NCBI RefSeq assembly: GCF_008693385.1
Contig: NZ_CP044067.1
Location: 1,862,501-1,926,500, forward strand
Source: Cupriavidus pauculus
Lineage (GTDB): Bacteria; Pseudomonadota; Gammaproteobacteria; Burkholderiales; Burkholderiaceae
Reading direction: 5' to 3'
DNA: 64,000 nt
Part shown: positions 1 to 8,526 of the stretch, piece by piece
Numbering within the stretch: the stretch's first letter is position 1
Layout: each line of letters starts with the position of its first letter
The notes under the pieces: generated by a model
The model's input: the letters and a program-made list of their open reading frames with translations, nothing else
Database searches by the model: none
What the model was told of the DNA's origin: nothing
Position numbers and translations under genes: made by a program

Positions 1-908
1 GCCAGCGCGCGCAGGTCGACGGCATCGTGCACGGGCGCGGAAGCATTGGGCTCCTGCCGCGCGAGCGTGAGCAGCTGCGCCACCAGGTGCGTCAGCCGCT
101 CGAGCCCCGCGCGCAACTGCGCCACCGCCTGCTGGCGCGATTCCGCGCTGTCCGCGCGCTCCACGAGCTGTGCCTGCAGCTGCAGTGCCGTCAGTGGCGT
201 GCGCAGCGCGTGCGCGGCATCGGCAACGAATGCGCGCTGCGTGTCGATGGCATGCGAGAGCCGCTCGAGCAGCTGGTTGAGCGCCGTAGCCACCGGCGCG
301 ATCTCGTCGGGCATCGGGCCCAGCGCGAGGGGGGTGAGCGTATTGGCATCGCGCGTGCGCACCTCGCTCGCAATCTGCCGCAGCGGCCGCAGCCCGCGGC
401 CGACGGCGAGCCACACCAGCCAGCCCAGCAACGGCAACAGCAACAGCAGCGGCGCCACCGTGCGCAGCGCCATATGCGCGGCCAGCGTGCGCCGCGCGCT
501 GAGCGGCTGGGCGATCTGCACGACCGCCGGGCCTAGCTGGACGCTGTAGATGCGCCATTCGCCCTGATCGGTCCGCACGTTCGAGAATCCGAGTTCGGCG
601 CGCGGCGGCAGCGCCGGATGGGCATGCGAGAGATACAGGCTGCGGCCGGAACCGTCCCAGATATGGATGACGACGTCCTCGTCGCCGTGGAGCAGATCCG
701 CGCCCGTGCCATCCGATGGGTCGAACGGCGGCGCGACGGGATTGCTGAACTGGCTCGGCAAAGCGGCGGCCACCTGCTTCATCTGGTAGTCGAACAGCGC
801 ATTGGCTTCCTGCCGCGCCTGGCCGTAGATCAGCGCGGTGGCAATCGCGATGCCCGCCAGCAGGCCGGCCGCGAGCCACCACAGCAACGTTCGCTGGATC
901 GATCGCAT
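1..908 (-). CDS. Two-component sensor histidine kinase, C-terminus off the window
   Basis: Membrane sensor kinase, partner of the response regulator just upstream. Visible from the ATG at 908: a first membrane helix (residues about 7-27), a periplasmic sensor region, a second membrane helix and HAMP linker near residues 145-200, and the dimerisation box AHALRTPL with the phosphoacceptor histidine at about residue 233. The ATP-binding domain lies beyond the window edge. Its ATG overlaps the TGA of the regulator gene (TGATG), so the pair is translationally coupled. Position after zwf-pgl-glk resembles the glk-gltR-gltS order of Pseudomonas, so glucose or gluconate sensing is an inference. A QseC/TctE-type kinase with another ligand is equally possible. 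Confidence 0.85.
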   Translation of the reverse strand, partial: MRSIQRTLLWWLAAGLLAGIAIATALIYGQARQEANALFDYQMKQVAAALPSQFSNPVAPPFDPSDGTGADLLHGDEDVVIHIWDGSGRSLYLSHAHPALPPRAELGFSNVRTDQGEWRIYSVQLGPAVVQIAQPLSARRTLAAHMALRTVAPLLLLLPLLGWLVWLAVGRGLRPLRQIASEVRTRDANTLTPLALGPMPDEIAPVATALNQLLERLSHAIDTQRAFVADAAHALRTPLTALQLQAQLVERADSAESRQQAVAQLRAGLERLTHLVAQLLTLARQEPNASAPVHDAVDLRAL

Positions 909-1600
909 CAGTCCCCGCTTCCTTCTTCAAGTTGCGGCACGAGATAGCCGACACCACGAATGTTCCGAATCAGCGCGGCGCCGAACTTCTTGCGCAGCGC
1001 GTGGATATACACCTCTACCGTATTGCTGCCGACTTCGTCGTCCCAGCCGTACAGGCGCTCCTGCAACTGCGGGACCGACCAGACCTTGCCCGGACGCGCC
1101 ATCAGCGCGGAGAGCAGCGCGAACTCGCGCGCGGACAGCTTGACGGCCTCGCCCGCCTGCGTGACTTCCCGCGTAGATGGATTGACCACGATGTCGCCAT
1201 AGCGCAGCACGGGCTCGGCACGGCCTTCCGCGCGCCGCGCCAGCGCATGCATGCGCGCCGCAAGCTCCTGCAGATCGAATGGCTTCACGAGGTAGTCGTC
1301 CGCCCCGGCGTTGAGCCCGGCCACGCGATCGGCCACGGCATCGCGCGCGGTCAGGATCAGCACCGGCGTGCGGTTATTCCGCGCCCGCAGCGCGCGCAGC
1401 ACCTCGAGCCCGGACTTGCGCGGCAGACCGAGGTCGAGCAACACGAGGTCGTAGTGGCCGCCGTCCGCGCCCTGTCCGGACGCGGCATCGAGCCCGGACT
1501 CGCCGTCGCGCACCCAGTCGAGCGTAAAGCCCTCCTGACGCAGCGCGAGCTTCACGCTCTCGCCGATCATGGCGTCGTCTTCCACCAGCAGTACACGCAT
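908..1600 (-). CDS. OmpR-family response regulator
   Basis: DNA-binding regulator of 230 residues. The receiver domain starts MRVLLVEDDAMIG with the acidic pair at residues 8-9, the phosphoacceptor aspartate in LVLLDLGLP and the conserved lysine in LVKPFD. A winged-helix OmpR DNA-binding domain follows (SAREFALLSALM, then NTVEVYIHALRKKF near the C-terminus). It starts 11 bp after glk and overlaps the sensor kinase start. By gene order it is a candidate GltR-type regulator of sugar uptake or of the Entner-Doudoroff genes. Sequence alone does not separate it from QseB/TctD-type regulators, so no gene symbol is given. Confidence 0.9.
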   Translation of the reverse strand: MRVLLVEDDAMIGESVKLALRQEGFTLDWVRDGESGLDAASGQGADGGHYDLVLLDLGLPRKSGLEVLRALRARNNRTPVLILTARDAVADRVAGLNAGADDYLVKPFDLQELAARMHALARRAEGRAEPVLRYGDIVVNPSTREVTQAGEAVKLSAREFALLSALMARPGKVWSVPQLQERLYGWDDEVGSNTVEVYIHALRKKFGAALIRNIRGVGYLVPQLEEGSGD

Positions 1601-1611
1601 GTTCGGGACTT

Positions 1612-2640
1612 TCAGGAGCGTCGGGAGGGATCGCGGCGCATGCCGCCTTCGAGCCGGTCCGCCAGCGCGTGGGCCAGCCCCGGCAGCGCCGGATACTCGG
1701 ACGTGATCACGTACACCGGGATATCGGCCAGGTATGCGCCCATGCGGCCCTTGGCGGCGAAGCGCTCGGCAAAGGGCGATGCGGCGAACGCCTCCACAAA
1801 GCGCGGCACGATGCCGCCACCGATATAGACGCCGCCGCGCGCGCCCAGCACGAGCGCGACATCGGCCGCGACCGAGCCGAGCAGGCCGCAGAACACGCGA
1901 AACGCGCGCTGGCAAAGCGGATCGCCGCGCTCGACGGCACCCTCCGTGACCTGGGCCGGCGAGAGGGGCGCGAGCAAAAGCGTACCCGTTTCTGCGGCAA
2001 GCGCGGCATGGATCTGGGACAGTCCCATGCCCGACAGCAGCCGCTCGGCCGACACGCGTCCATGCGCGGCGTGCGCCGCGCGCCATGCCACCCATTCGTC
2101 GTCGGTCACGGGCATGATCTCGATATGGCCGCCCTCCCCCGCCAGCGCCACGGCACCGCCGCCAGGCGCGGGCACGAGGCCCGAGACGCCGAGGCCCGTG
2201 CCCGGCCCGATCAGCGCGCGCGGCGCGGTGGCGACCGGCGTTCCCGCGCGCACGCGCACGAGCTCGCCATCGGGCAAATATGGCAATGCCAGCGCCAGCG
2301 ACGTGAAATCGTTGATCGCGACAAGCGTGTCGAACCGGAGCGCGCGCCGCATCTCCTCGATCGAGAACGACCAGTTGTGGTTGGTCAGCTTGACGTGGTC
2401 GCCGGTCACGGGATTCGCCAACCCGATGGCCGCATGCCGCGGCTTGGCGACGGCCGCACCGGGCAGGCCGTCGAGGTAGTGCCGCGCGGCATCCTCGAGC
2501 GACGGATAGTCGGCCACCTTGAGCGCGGTGACGGGACCGATGCGCAATGGCGCGGTCTCCAGCGCAAAGCGCACGTTGGTACCGCCGACATCGGCAAGCA
2601 GGCGCGGATACGAATCGTGATGGGACGAGGTACGCGTCAT
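1612..2640 (-). CDS. glk: Glucokinase
   Basis: Phosphorylates glucose to glucose 6-phosphate with ATP, feeding Zwf. The 342-residue protein carries the ATP-binding start LLADVGGTNVRFAL, the catalytic loop AINDFTSLALALPYL, LIGPGTGLGVSGLV, and the bacterial Glk signature GGVYIGGGIVPRF. It lies 10 bp after pgl and 11 bp before the response regulator gene, in one operon. Oddity: residues 216-220 (AETGT) are encoded by an exact copy of the 17-bp dispersed repeat (1980-1996), in the loop that precedes the C-terminal helices. Compared with E. coli Glk the loop is about one residue longer, so the repeat sits there almost without a net insertion. Confidence 0.95.
   Translation of the reverse strand: MTRTSSHHDSYPRLLADVGGTNVRFALETAPLRIGPVTALKVADYPSLEDAARHYLDGLPGAAVAKPRHAAIGLANPVTGDHVKLTNHNWSFSIEEMRRALRFDTLVAINDFTSLALALPYLPDGELVRVRAGTPVATAPRALIGPGTGLGVSGLVPAPGGGAVALAGEGGHIEIMPVTDDEWVAWRAAHAAHGRVSAERLLSGMGLSQIHAALAAETGTLLLAPLSPAQVTEGAVERGDPLCQRAFRVFCGLLGSVAADVALVLGARGGVYIGGGIVPRFVEAFAASPFAERFAAKGRMGAYLADIPVYVITSEYPALPGLAHALADRLEGGMRRDPSRRS
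1980..1996 (-). repeat. Dispersed 17-bp repeat, copy inside glk
   Basis: Exact copy of CGCAGAAACGGGTACGC on the minus strand, lying inside the glk coding sequence in the frame that reads AETGT. On the minus strand it is followed by TTTTG, part of the extended consensus. Confidence 0.85.
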
Positions 2641-2650
2641 CGGATCGGGT

Positions 2651-3331
2651 TCAGGTTCGGAAAACATCCACGCCGTGGCGATGCCGCGCGAGCACGAGGC
2701 TGACGGGCAGCGTTGGCGTGGGACCTTCGAGCGCCTGCGCGAGCACGGCCGCCTTCTTCTCGCCGGCGATCGACAGGAACGTGCGCTCGGCCGCGAGCAG
2801 CGCGGCAAGGTTCATGGTCACGCGCGCGTGCGGCGCGCTGGCCGGATGCGTGACGACGTAGCCCGGCTGCGGTTCGCTCAGCGCGATCTGCAATTCGGGC
2901 GCGTCGGCGAACAACGAGGCCGTGTGCCCGTCCTCGCCCATGCCGAGCACTACCACATCGGGCTGCTGGTACGCGGCGTTGAGGCGTTCGACCGCGCGCG
3001 CGGGCTGCATGGCCTCGGCCGCGTCGGCGATGACGGGCACGAACGCGGCCAGCGCCGCGGCCTCGCGCAGCAACGTATGACGCACGAGCGCGGCATTGCT
3101 GTCCGCATGGTCCGGCGGCACCGCGCGCTCGTCCACGAGCGTCACCGTGACGGCATCCCAGCGGATCGGCCGATAGCGCAGCCGCTCGAACATCGGCAGC
3201 GGCGACTTGCCGCCGGATACCGCGAGCACGGCCCAGCCCTTGGCCTGTATCACGAGTTCCAGCGCATGACTGACGGAGATCGCGAGCGACTCCGCCTGAT
3301 CCATCACCGTGGGATGTTCGAACTGTCGCAT
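2651..3331 (-). CDS. pgl: 6-phosphogluconolactonase
   Basis: Hydrolyses 6-phosphogluconolactone to 6-phosphogluconate, between Zwf and Edd. The 226-residue protein shows the sugar-isomerase-like fold signatures WAVLAVSGGKSPLPMFERL, VTLVDERAVPPDHADSN and VVLGMGEDGHTASLF, typical of the DevB/NagB-like Pgl family. It is 17 bp downstream of zwf and 10 bp upstream of glk, so all three should be on one mRNA. Size is normal for the family. The ATG at 3331 gives the usual N-terminus; no better start is seen. Confidence 0.95.
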   Translation of the reverse strand: MRQFEHPTVMDQAESLAISVSHALELVIQAKGWAVLAVSGGKSPLPMFERLRYRPIRWDAVTVTLVDERAVPPDHADSNAALVRHTLLREAAALAAFVPVIADAAEAMQPARAVERLNAAYQQPDVVVLGMGEDGHTASLFADAPELQIALSEPQPGYVVTHPASAPHARVTMNLAALLAAERTFLSIAGEKKAAVLAQALEGPTPTLPVSLVLARHRHGVDVFRT

Positions 3332-3348
3332 GCGGTCTCCGTTAGGGT

Positions 3349-4803
3349 TCAGACTTCTTCGTGCCAGAGCGCGCCATCGCGCGACATCAGCGCCGACGAT
3401 GCCGCGGGGCCCCAGGTACCCGCGGTATAGGGCTTGGGCGGAACCGAGCTTGCATCCCAGGTGTCGATGATCGGCTCTACCCAGCGCCATGCCTGCACCT
3501 GTTCGTCGCGGCGGACGAACAAACCCAGGCGGCCGCGGATGACATCGCGCAGCAGGCGCTCGTAGGCGCCAGCGCGGCGCACCTTGAACGAGTGCGCGAA
3601 ATCGAGGTCGAGCGAGGTCGGGGTGAGCTCCAGCGTGTCGCCAGGCTGCTTGGCCAGGAAATACAGCCGGATGCTTTCCTCGGGCTGCAGCTGGATGACG
3701 AGCCGGTTCTGCGGCGACAGGGTCAGCGGCTTCGGGAAGATCGCGTGCGGCACGTCGCGGAAGTGGATCACGATCTCGGCCAGGCGCGACTGCATGCGCT
3801 TGCCCGTGCGCAGGTAGAACGGCACGCCTTCCCACCGCCAGTTGGCGATTTCCGCCTTGATCGCGACGAAGGTCTCCGTACGGCTGTCGGGCGCGATGCC
3901 CTGCTCCTGGAGGTAACCGGGCACCGGCTTGCCGCCGATGGCGCCTTCGCGGTACTGGCCACGCACGGTCTTCTCCGCCACGTCCTGCGGCGTGATCGGC
4001 TTGAGCGCCTTCAGGATCTTGATCTTCTCGTCGCGGATGGCGTCTTCGGAGAGGCTGGCCGGCGGCTCCATGGCCACCATGCACAGCAGCTGCAGCAAAT
4101 GATTCTGGACCATGTCGCGCAGCGCGCCGGTGCGGTCGTAGAAATCGCCGCGCGTCTCGACGCCGAGTTCCTCGGCGATCGTGATCTGCACGTCCTGCAC
4201 CCATTCCCGCCGCCACAGCGGTTCGAACAGCGCGTTGCCGAAACGGATCGCCATCAGGTTCTGCACCGACTCCTTCCCGAGGTAGTGGTCGATACGATAG
4301 ATCTGATCCTCGGTAAAGAACTGCGCGACGGCCGCGTTGATCGCCTCGTTGGAGTCGAGATCGTGCCCGAGCGGCTTTTCGAGGACGACGCGCACATTCG
4401 GCGTGTTGAGCTTCGTTCGGTGCAGCTGTTCGCAGATAGGCACGAACAGATGCGGCGCCGTAGCGAGGTAGCAGACCACCACCTCGGGGTTGCGCGAATG
4501 CACCTTCTCCGCGAGCGCGTCGAAATTGCCGGGCTGACGTGCATCCGCCTGCACATAACAGATGCGCTGCACGAACGAGGCCCAGTCCTCCGGCTTCGCC
4601 TGTCCAAGGGCCGGACGAACGGTTTCCTCGAGCGTGGCGATGTACTGCTCGGTCGTCTGCGCGTGGCTGCCGGTGGCGAGAATGCGCGACGCCGCGTGCA
4701 TGCCACCGCAGCGATGCGCGTCGAAAAGGGCCGGCAACAGCTTACGCCGTGCCAGGTCACCGGTGCCGCCGAACAGCACCATGTCGAAATCGGGCAAGCT
4801 CAC
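3349..4803 (-). CDS. zwf: Glucose-6-phosphate 1-dehydrogenase
   Basis: Oxidises glucose 6-phosphate to 6-phosphogluconolactone with NAD(P)+. Signatures: nucleotide-binding FGGTGDLARRKLLPAL near the N-terminus, the active-site segment RIDHYLGKE, and the family C-terminus WRWVEPIID. The start is taken as GTG at 4803 because AAGGAG lies six bases upstream, giving MSLPDFDMVLFGG and 484 residues, the usual length. An in-frame ATG at 4842 would add 13 residues that do not look conserved. First gene of the operon zwf-pgl-glk-regulator-kinase. It is divergent from nothing close: the next gene upstream (5043-5438) is on the same strand. Confidence 0.95.
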   Translation of the reverse strand: MSLPDFDMVLFGGTGDLARRKLLPALFDAHRCGGMHAASRILATGSHAQTTEQYIATLEETVRPALGQAKPEDWASFVQRICYVQADARQPGNFDALAEKVHSRNPEVVVCYLATAPHLFVPICEQLHRTKLNTPNVRVVLEKPLGHDLDSNEAINAAVAQFFTEDQIYRIDHYLGKESVQNLMAIRFGNALFEPLWRREWVQDVQITIAEELGVETRGDFYDRTGALRDMVQNHLLQLLCMVAMEPPASLSEDAIRDEKIKILKALKPITPQDVAEKTVRGQYREGAIGGKPVPGYLQEQGIAPDSRTETFVAIKAEIANWRWEGVPFYLRTGKRMQSRLAEIVIHFRDVPHAIFPKPLTLSPQNRLVIQLQPEESIRLYFLAKQPGDTLELTPTSLDLDFAHSFKVRRAGAYERLLRDVIRGRLGLFVRRDEQVQAWRWVEPIIDTWDASSVPPKPYTAGTWGPAASSALMSRDGALWHEEV

Positions 4804-4989
4804 CCTGGACTCCTTGCGGGGGTTGTGCCGCCGCCGGTCCATGCTCACTCCCATGTCGCGCGCATGTCCCACTGTTGCGGCTGCATGGAGTGAGTGCCGG
4901 TCAGCGGCCAGGAAGTTCCGGACATGTTACGTGAGTCCCGCCGGGTTGGGCAGTGGACGTGCGCGGCACTGGCCCAGAGCGCGCCCCGA

Positions 4990-5006
4990 GCGTACCCGTT
5001 TCTGCG
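4990..5006 (-). repeat. Dispersed 17-bp repeat, zwf upstream region
   Basis: Exact copy in the intergenic stretch between the zwf start (4803) and the end of the small secreted gene at 5043. It lies 187 bp or more upstream of the zwf start, so it could be in the zwf promoter region. Confidence 0.85.
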
Positions 5007-5042
5007 TGGCCGATCCGGGCAATGCACGCGTCAGTGCGCGCG

Positions 5043-5438
5043 TCAGTGCATCTCGATGGCGTAGACGTAGCCATTGAGCCAGCACACGCGCGCCCGGCTG
5101 CCGGTGGCCTGCAGGAACATGGCCATCCGGACCAGATGATCGTACGCGTAGTTGCCGTACGCGCGCGTCGCGACCTGCCCGCCGACGCGCCGCCCGCCTT
5201 CCACCGTCAGCTCGACGAACATCGCCTGGTCGCTGTGATACCAGCCGCCCGCCGTCACGCGGGTAATCACGCCGACATCCTCCCAATACCCGCTGCCGCG
5301 ACAGTAGCCGTCCGTGCCCCACTTCGGGTACCCGTGGGATTCGAAGGTCTCGGCACGCGCTGACGACGTTGCCAGCAAGAGCGCCAGCAAAGGCAGACAG
5401 GCCGGAAACGCACGGCCTAACAGGGTGTTTCGTTGCAT
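5043..5438 (-). CDS. Small secreted protein, possible pertussis-type toxin B-subunit-like (SubB/PltB)
   Basis: Predicted 131-residue exported protein. It has a clear signal peptide (basic start, hydrophobic residues about 9-24, cleavage after SSARA) and a mature part of about 103 residues with two cysteines. The order GVITRV...[13 protein letters not shown]...YVYAI resembles by eye the B subunits SubB and PltB (VITxxxxGQID..., then LYFYTTGQPVRIYY). Length fits those pentameric receptor-binding subunits. No known function can be assigned from sequence alone. The gene is on the opposite strand to edd and about 210 bp from it. An A-subunit-like gene (7523-8371) lies on the other side of edd, same strand. 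The toxin relationship is inference. Confidence 0.45.
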   Translation of the reverse strand: MQRNTLLGRAFPACLPLLALLLATSSARAETFESHGYPKWGTDGYCRGSGYWEDVGVITRVTAGGWYHSDQAMFVELTVEGGRRVGGQVATRAYGNYAYDHLVRMAMFLQATGSRARVCWLNGYVYAIEMH

Positions 5439-5648
5439 TGTTCACCTCCGGGAAATAATCGAGGCAGTGCCGGACGGCGCTGCGCCTGCCACAGCATCAC
5501 GCCGACCCCGGGGATTTCCTTTTGTCGTGCATCAAGTCGGCGCGACGCATATTTCCGAAATGTTTGGCCGGGTGTCGGCGCGCGCCCGACGGTGGCGCCG
5601 GCCCATTTGGGCTACGCTGAGAGTTCCCCGCATTGCAGGAGAACGACA

Positions 5649-7535
5649 ATGCCCCGACATCCCGTGCTGGAACGGGTCACGGCCCGCATCGTGGCCCGCA
5701 GCGCCGCCACGCGCCAGGCGTACCTCGAACGCACACGCGCCATGGCCGGCCAGAAGGTCGAACGCGCCCAACTCTCGTGTACCAACCTCGCGCACGCGGT
5801 GGCCGCGATGCCCGACGAGGCCAAGATCCGCCTCAAGGCGCAGGAGCTTCCCAACCTCGCCATCGTGTCCGCGTACAACGACATGCTCTCGGCCCATCAG
5901 CCGCTGGCCGCGTATCCGCAGTGGCTCAAGGAGGCTGCGCTCGAAGCGGGTGGCACCGCCCAGTTCGCCGGCGGCACGCCCGCCATGTGCGATGGCGTGA
6001 CGCAGGGGCAGGACGGCATGGACCTGTCGCTGTTCTCGCGCGACGTCATCGCGATGGCCACGGCGGTCGCGCTATCGCATCAGATGTTCGACGGGGCGCT
6101 GTACCTCGGCGTCTGCGACAAGATCGTCCCCGGGCTGGTGATGGGTGCGCTCTCGTTCGGCCACCTGCCCGCCGTGTTCGTACCGGCCGGTCCGATGACC
6201 ACGGGCATCGGCAACGAAGAGAAGGCCCGCATCCGCCAGCTGTTCGCGGAAGGCAAGATCGACCGCAAGGGGCTGCTCGAGGCCGAGACGAAGTCCTATC
6301 ACGGGCCGGGCACCTGCACGTTCTACGGCACGGCCAACTCGAACCAGATGCTTATGGAGATCATGGGTCTGCATCTGCCCGGCACCGCGTTCATCAATCC
6401 CGGCACGCCGCTGCGCGAGGCGCTCACGCGCGAGTCCGCCCGGCAGGCGCTGCGCCTTGTCCACGGTGGCGAGCGTTATACGCCCGTCGCCGACGTGCTC
6501 GACGAGCGCGCCTTCGTCAACGGCATCGTCGGGCTGCTGGCAACGGGCGGCTCGACGAACCATACGCTCCATCTGATCGCGATGGCCCGCGTTGGCGGTA
6601 TCCAGCTCACGTGGGACGACTTCGACGAGCTGTCCGCCGCGGTGCCGCTGCTGGCGCGCGTCTATCCGAACGGCAAGGCCGACGTGAACCAGTTCCAGGC
6701 CGCCGGTGGCCTCGGGCTCGTGATTCGCGGACTGCTGGCCGAAGGGCTGCTGCACGACGATGTCACGACCGTCGTCGGCCAGGGTCTCGACGCCTATACG
6801 CGCGAACCCGTCGTGCAGGACGGCCGCGTGCAATGGAAGGCGGGACCCGAGGCCTCGCTCGACGACGCGATCGTGCGCACGTTCGACCAGCCTTTCGCGC
6901 CCGATGGCGGCATCAAGGTGCTCGACGGCGCGCTGGGCCGCTGCGTGATCAAGACCTCGGCGGTCAAGCCCGAACATCAGGTCGTGGAGGCGCCGGCCAT
7001 CGTCTTCACCACGCAGGACGACGTGCTTGCCGCGTTCAAGCGCGGCGAACTGGAGCGCGACTTCGTGGCAGTGCTGCCATGGCAGGGACCCGCTTCGTGC
7101 GGCATGCCCGAGTTGCACAAGCTCACCCCGACACTGACGCTGCTGCAGGACCGCGGCTTCCATGTCGCGCTCGTTACCGATGGGCGCATGTCGGGCGCAT
7201 CGGGCAAGGTGCCCGCCGCCATCCACGTATGTCCCGAAGCGCTGAACGGTGGCGCGATCGGGCGCGTGCGCACCGGCGATATCGTGCGCGTCGACGCGCC
7301 GGCCGGTCTGCTCACCGTCAAGGTGGACGAGGCCGAATGGCAGGCGCGCAAACCGGAGCGGCCCGATCTATCCCGCAACTGGCACGGCGTGGGCCGCGAC
7401 CTGTTCAGCGGTTTTCGCCGTCACGTGGGCACGGCGGAAACGGGGGCCTGCTCGCTGTTTGCCGATGAAGGCGCGGAAGCGGAGGCCGCGGCCACGCACG
7501 CAGAAACGGGTACGCCCGCGACTCAGAACGCCTGA
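5649..7535 (+). CDS. edd: 6-phosphogluconate dehydratase
   Basis: Dehydrates 6-phosphogluconate to KDPG, the committed Entner-Doudoroff step; an IlvD/Edd-family iron-sulfur enzyme. Family segments: [59 protein letters not shown] and [15 protein letters not shown], which hold the cluster cysteines. AGGAGA sits six bases before the ATG. The protein has 628 residues, some 20 longer than usual. The extra C-terminal tail is low in complexity ([13 protein letters not shown]) and residues 618-622 come from an exact copy of the 17-bp repeat. It converges on and overlaps by 13 bp the toxin-like gene at 7523. The aldolase gene eda is not in the window. Confidence 0.95.
   Translation: MPRHPVLERVTARIVARSAATRQAYLERTRAMAGQKVERAQLSCTNLAHAVAAMPDEAKIRLKAQELPNLAIVSAYNDMLSAHQPLAAYPQWLKEAALEAGGTAQFAGGTPAMCDGVTQGQDGMDLSLFSRDVIAMATAVALSHQMFDGALYLGVCDKIVPGLVMGALSFGHLPAVFVPAGPMTTGIGNEEKARIRQLFAEGKIDRKGLLEAETKSYHGPGTCTFYGTANSNQMLMEIMGLHLPGTAFINPGTPLREALTRESARQALRLVHGGERYTPVADVLDERAFVNGIVGLLATGGSTNHTLHLIAMARVGGIQLTWDDFDELSAAVPLLARVYPNGKADVNQFQAAGGLGLVIRGLLAEGLLHDDVTTVVGQGLDAYTREPVVQDGRVQWKAGPEASLDDAIVRTFDQPFAPDGGIKVLDGALGRCVIKTSAVKPEHQVVEAPAIVFTTQDDVLAAFKRGELERDFVAVLPWQGPASCGMPELHKLTPTLTLLQDRGFHVALVTDGRMSGASGKVPAAIHVCPEALNGGAIGRVRTGDIVRVDAPAGLLTVKVDEAEWQARKPERPDLSRNWHGVGRDLFSGFRRHVGTAETGACSLFADEGAEAEAAATHAETGTPATQNA
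7499..7515 (+). repeat. Dispersed 17-bp repeat, copy at the 3' end of edd
   Basis: Exact plus-strand copy encoding AETGT in the last codons of edd, 18 bp before its stop codon. Confidence 0.85.
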
Positions 7536-8371
7536 AACATCAGGCCCGCGCAGTACGTGCGGGGAGGCATCGCGGGAGCGATGCCCCGCCTGCGGCGCAG
7601 GTCGCCGCTGGTCCTGTCGGGCAGTGGCAAGCCCTGCCCCGCCGAGGCCGACGGGCCCTCGCAGTCCGATGCGTCGGCCGACACGTTCGCCGGCGCGTCG
7701 GCCCTCTCAGCGCCCCCCTCGGCGCCCCCCTCAGCGCCCCCCTCGGTGCCCCTCTCATCCGCTCTGTCATCCGCTCTGTCACCGCCGCTCTCGCCAGCCT
7801 GCAGCGGCTGCGGCTCGCCCACACGGAGCACACGCGTCTCCGGATGACGCGTCACGCGATGCACGCGCACGACCATATACGCGGGAATGGGCGCCGATCG
7901 CAGCAGCGGCTGCAGCAAGCGATCGAACAGCGAGGCGGACGCATCCGTCAGCGGGTCGTACCAGAGGCCCGGCGCGGCGAGGTCGCTCTCCGGAATCGCA
8001 ATTTCGTAGATATAGCCTGGCGCATCCGGCTGCGCGGGCAGGACCGCGTTGGCATCCTGCCACGCGGCCTCGTAGCGGCGTGTCACGTAGGTATATCGGT
8101 CGTACGGCGCGCCGCTCCAGCGCAGCCCGCGGCGGTCGTGCGGATTGCCCGACAGCCCCTGTCCGGCGACGAGCGCCGGCGGGCGCATGTCGAACCGGTA
8201 GACAACGGTCGGACGCGGCAGATAGGAGCGAAACCCCGAGCCCCGCACCTGGTCGGGATCGCCGGACGCTCGCCGGCAGACACTCTTGCACTGGCCGGCT
8301 TCCGCTTCGGCCGGAACCGACGAGACGAACGAGGACAGCAGCGCGACGACAAGCGGACGAGGGATACGCAC
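7523..8371 (-). CDS. Secreted ADP-ribosyltransferase-like protein (pertussis toxin S1 fold), catalytically degenerate
   Basis: Start taken as GTG at 8371, with GGAG seven bases upstream; 282 residues. A signal peptide (about residues 1-25) is followed by [10 protein letters not shown], which matches the NAD-binding start of pertussis toxin S1 (VYRYDSRPP) with its key arginine. Further on come RRYEAAW and [11 protein letters not shown], matching RRYTEVY and GYIYEVRA of S1, and [13 protein letters not shown] like IPPENIRRVTRV. The STS motif is not present (YVT instead), and the catalytic glutamate position before that last segment reads as proline or glutamine. The C-terminal 90 residues are acidic and repetitive (EGGA units from a 12-bp tandem repeat at 7706-7789). 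It is probably a degenerate toxin-like or binding protein. The fold call is inference from motif order. Confidence 0.55.
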   Translation of the reverse strand: MRIPRPLVVALLSSFVSSVPAEAEAGQCKSVCRRASGDPDQVRGSGFRSYLPRPTVVYRFDMRPPALVAGQGLSGNPHDRRGLRWSGAPYDRYTYVTRRYEAAWQDANAVLPAQPDAPGYIYEIAIPESDLAAPGLWYDPLTDASASLFDRLLQPLLRSAPIPAYMVVRVHRVTRHPETRVLRVGEPQPLQAGESGGDRADDRADERGTEGGAEGGAEGGAERADAPANVSADASDCEGPSASAGQGLPLPDRTSGDLRRRRGIAPAMPPRTYCAGLMFQAF

Positions 8372-8443
8372 GATCTTTCTCCGGCGGGACCAACGTGCCA
8401 AGATTGATCCCGATCCCGCGTGCGGACCTTGCGCCCGCGCAAA

Positions 8444-8498
8444 CAGTTCGCACGCAGTTCGCACGCAGTTCGCACGCAGTTCGCAAACAGTTCGCACG
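8444..8498. repeat. Five tandem 11-bp repeats upstream of the toxin-like gene
   Basis: The unit CAGTTCGCACG repeats five times without gaps; the fourth unit ends AAA in place of ACG. The array lies 73-127 bp upstream of the GTG of the ADP-ribosyltransferase-like gene (8371, minus strand) and just after the end of the mscS-like gene (8527). An 11-bp period places each unit on the same face of the DNA helix, so a multimeric regulator site is plausible. Confidence 0.7.
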
Positions 8499-8526
8499 CA
8501 GCATCCCGCCGCGCGCGTGAACGCGA

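Noticed and set aside
908..2095. A 395-codon fusion upstream of the response regulator
   Set aside because: The added part lies out of frame over glk. The regulator has its own ATG at 1600 and normal length.
2651..4216. A 521-codon extension of pgl
   Set aside because: The extra part overlaps zwf in another frame; pgl has a proper start at 3331 and normal length.
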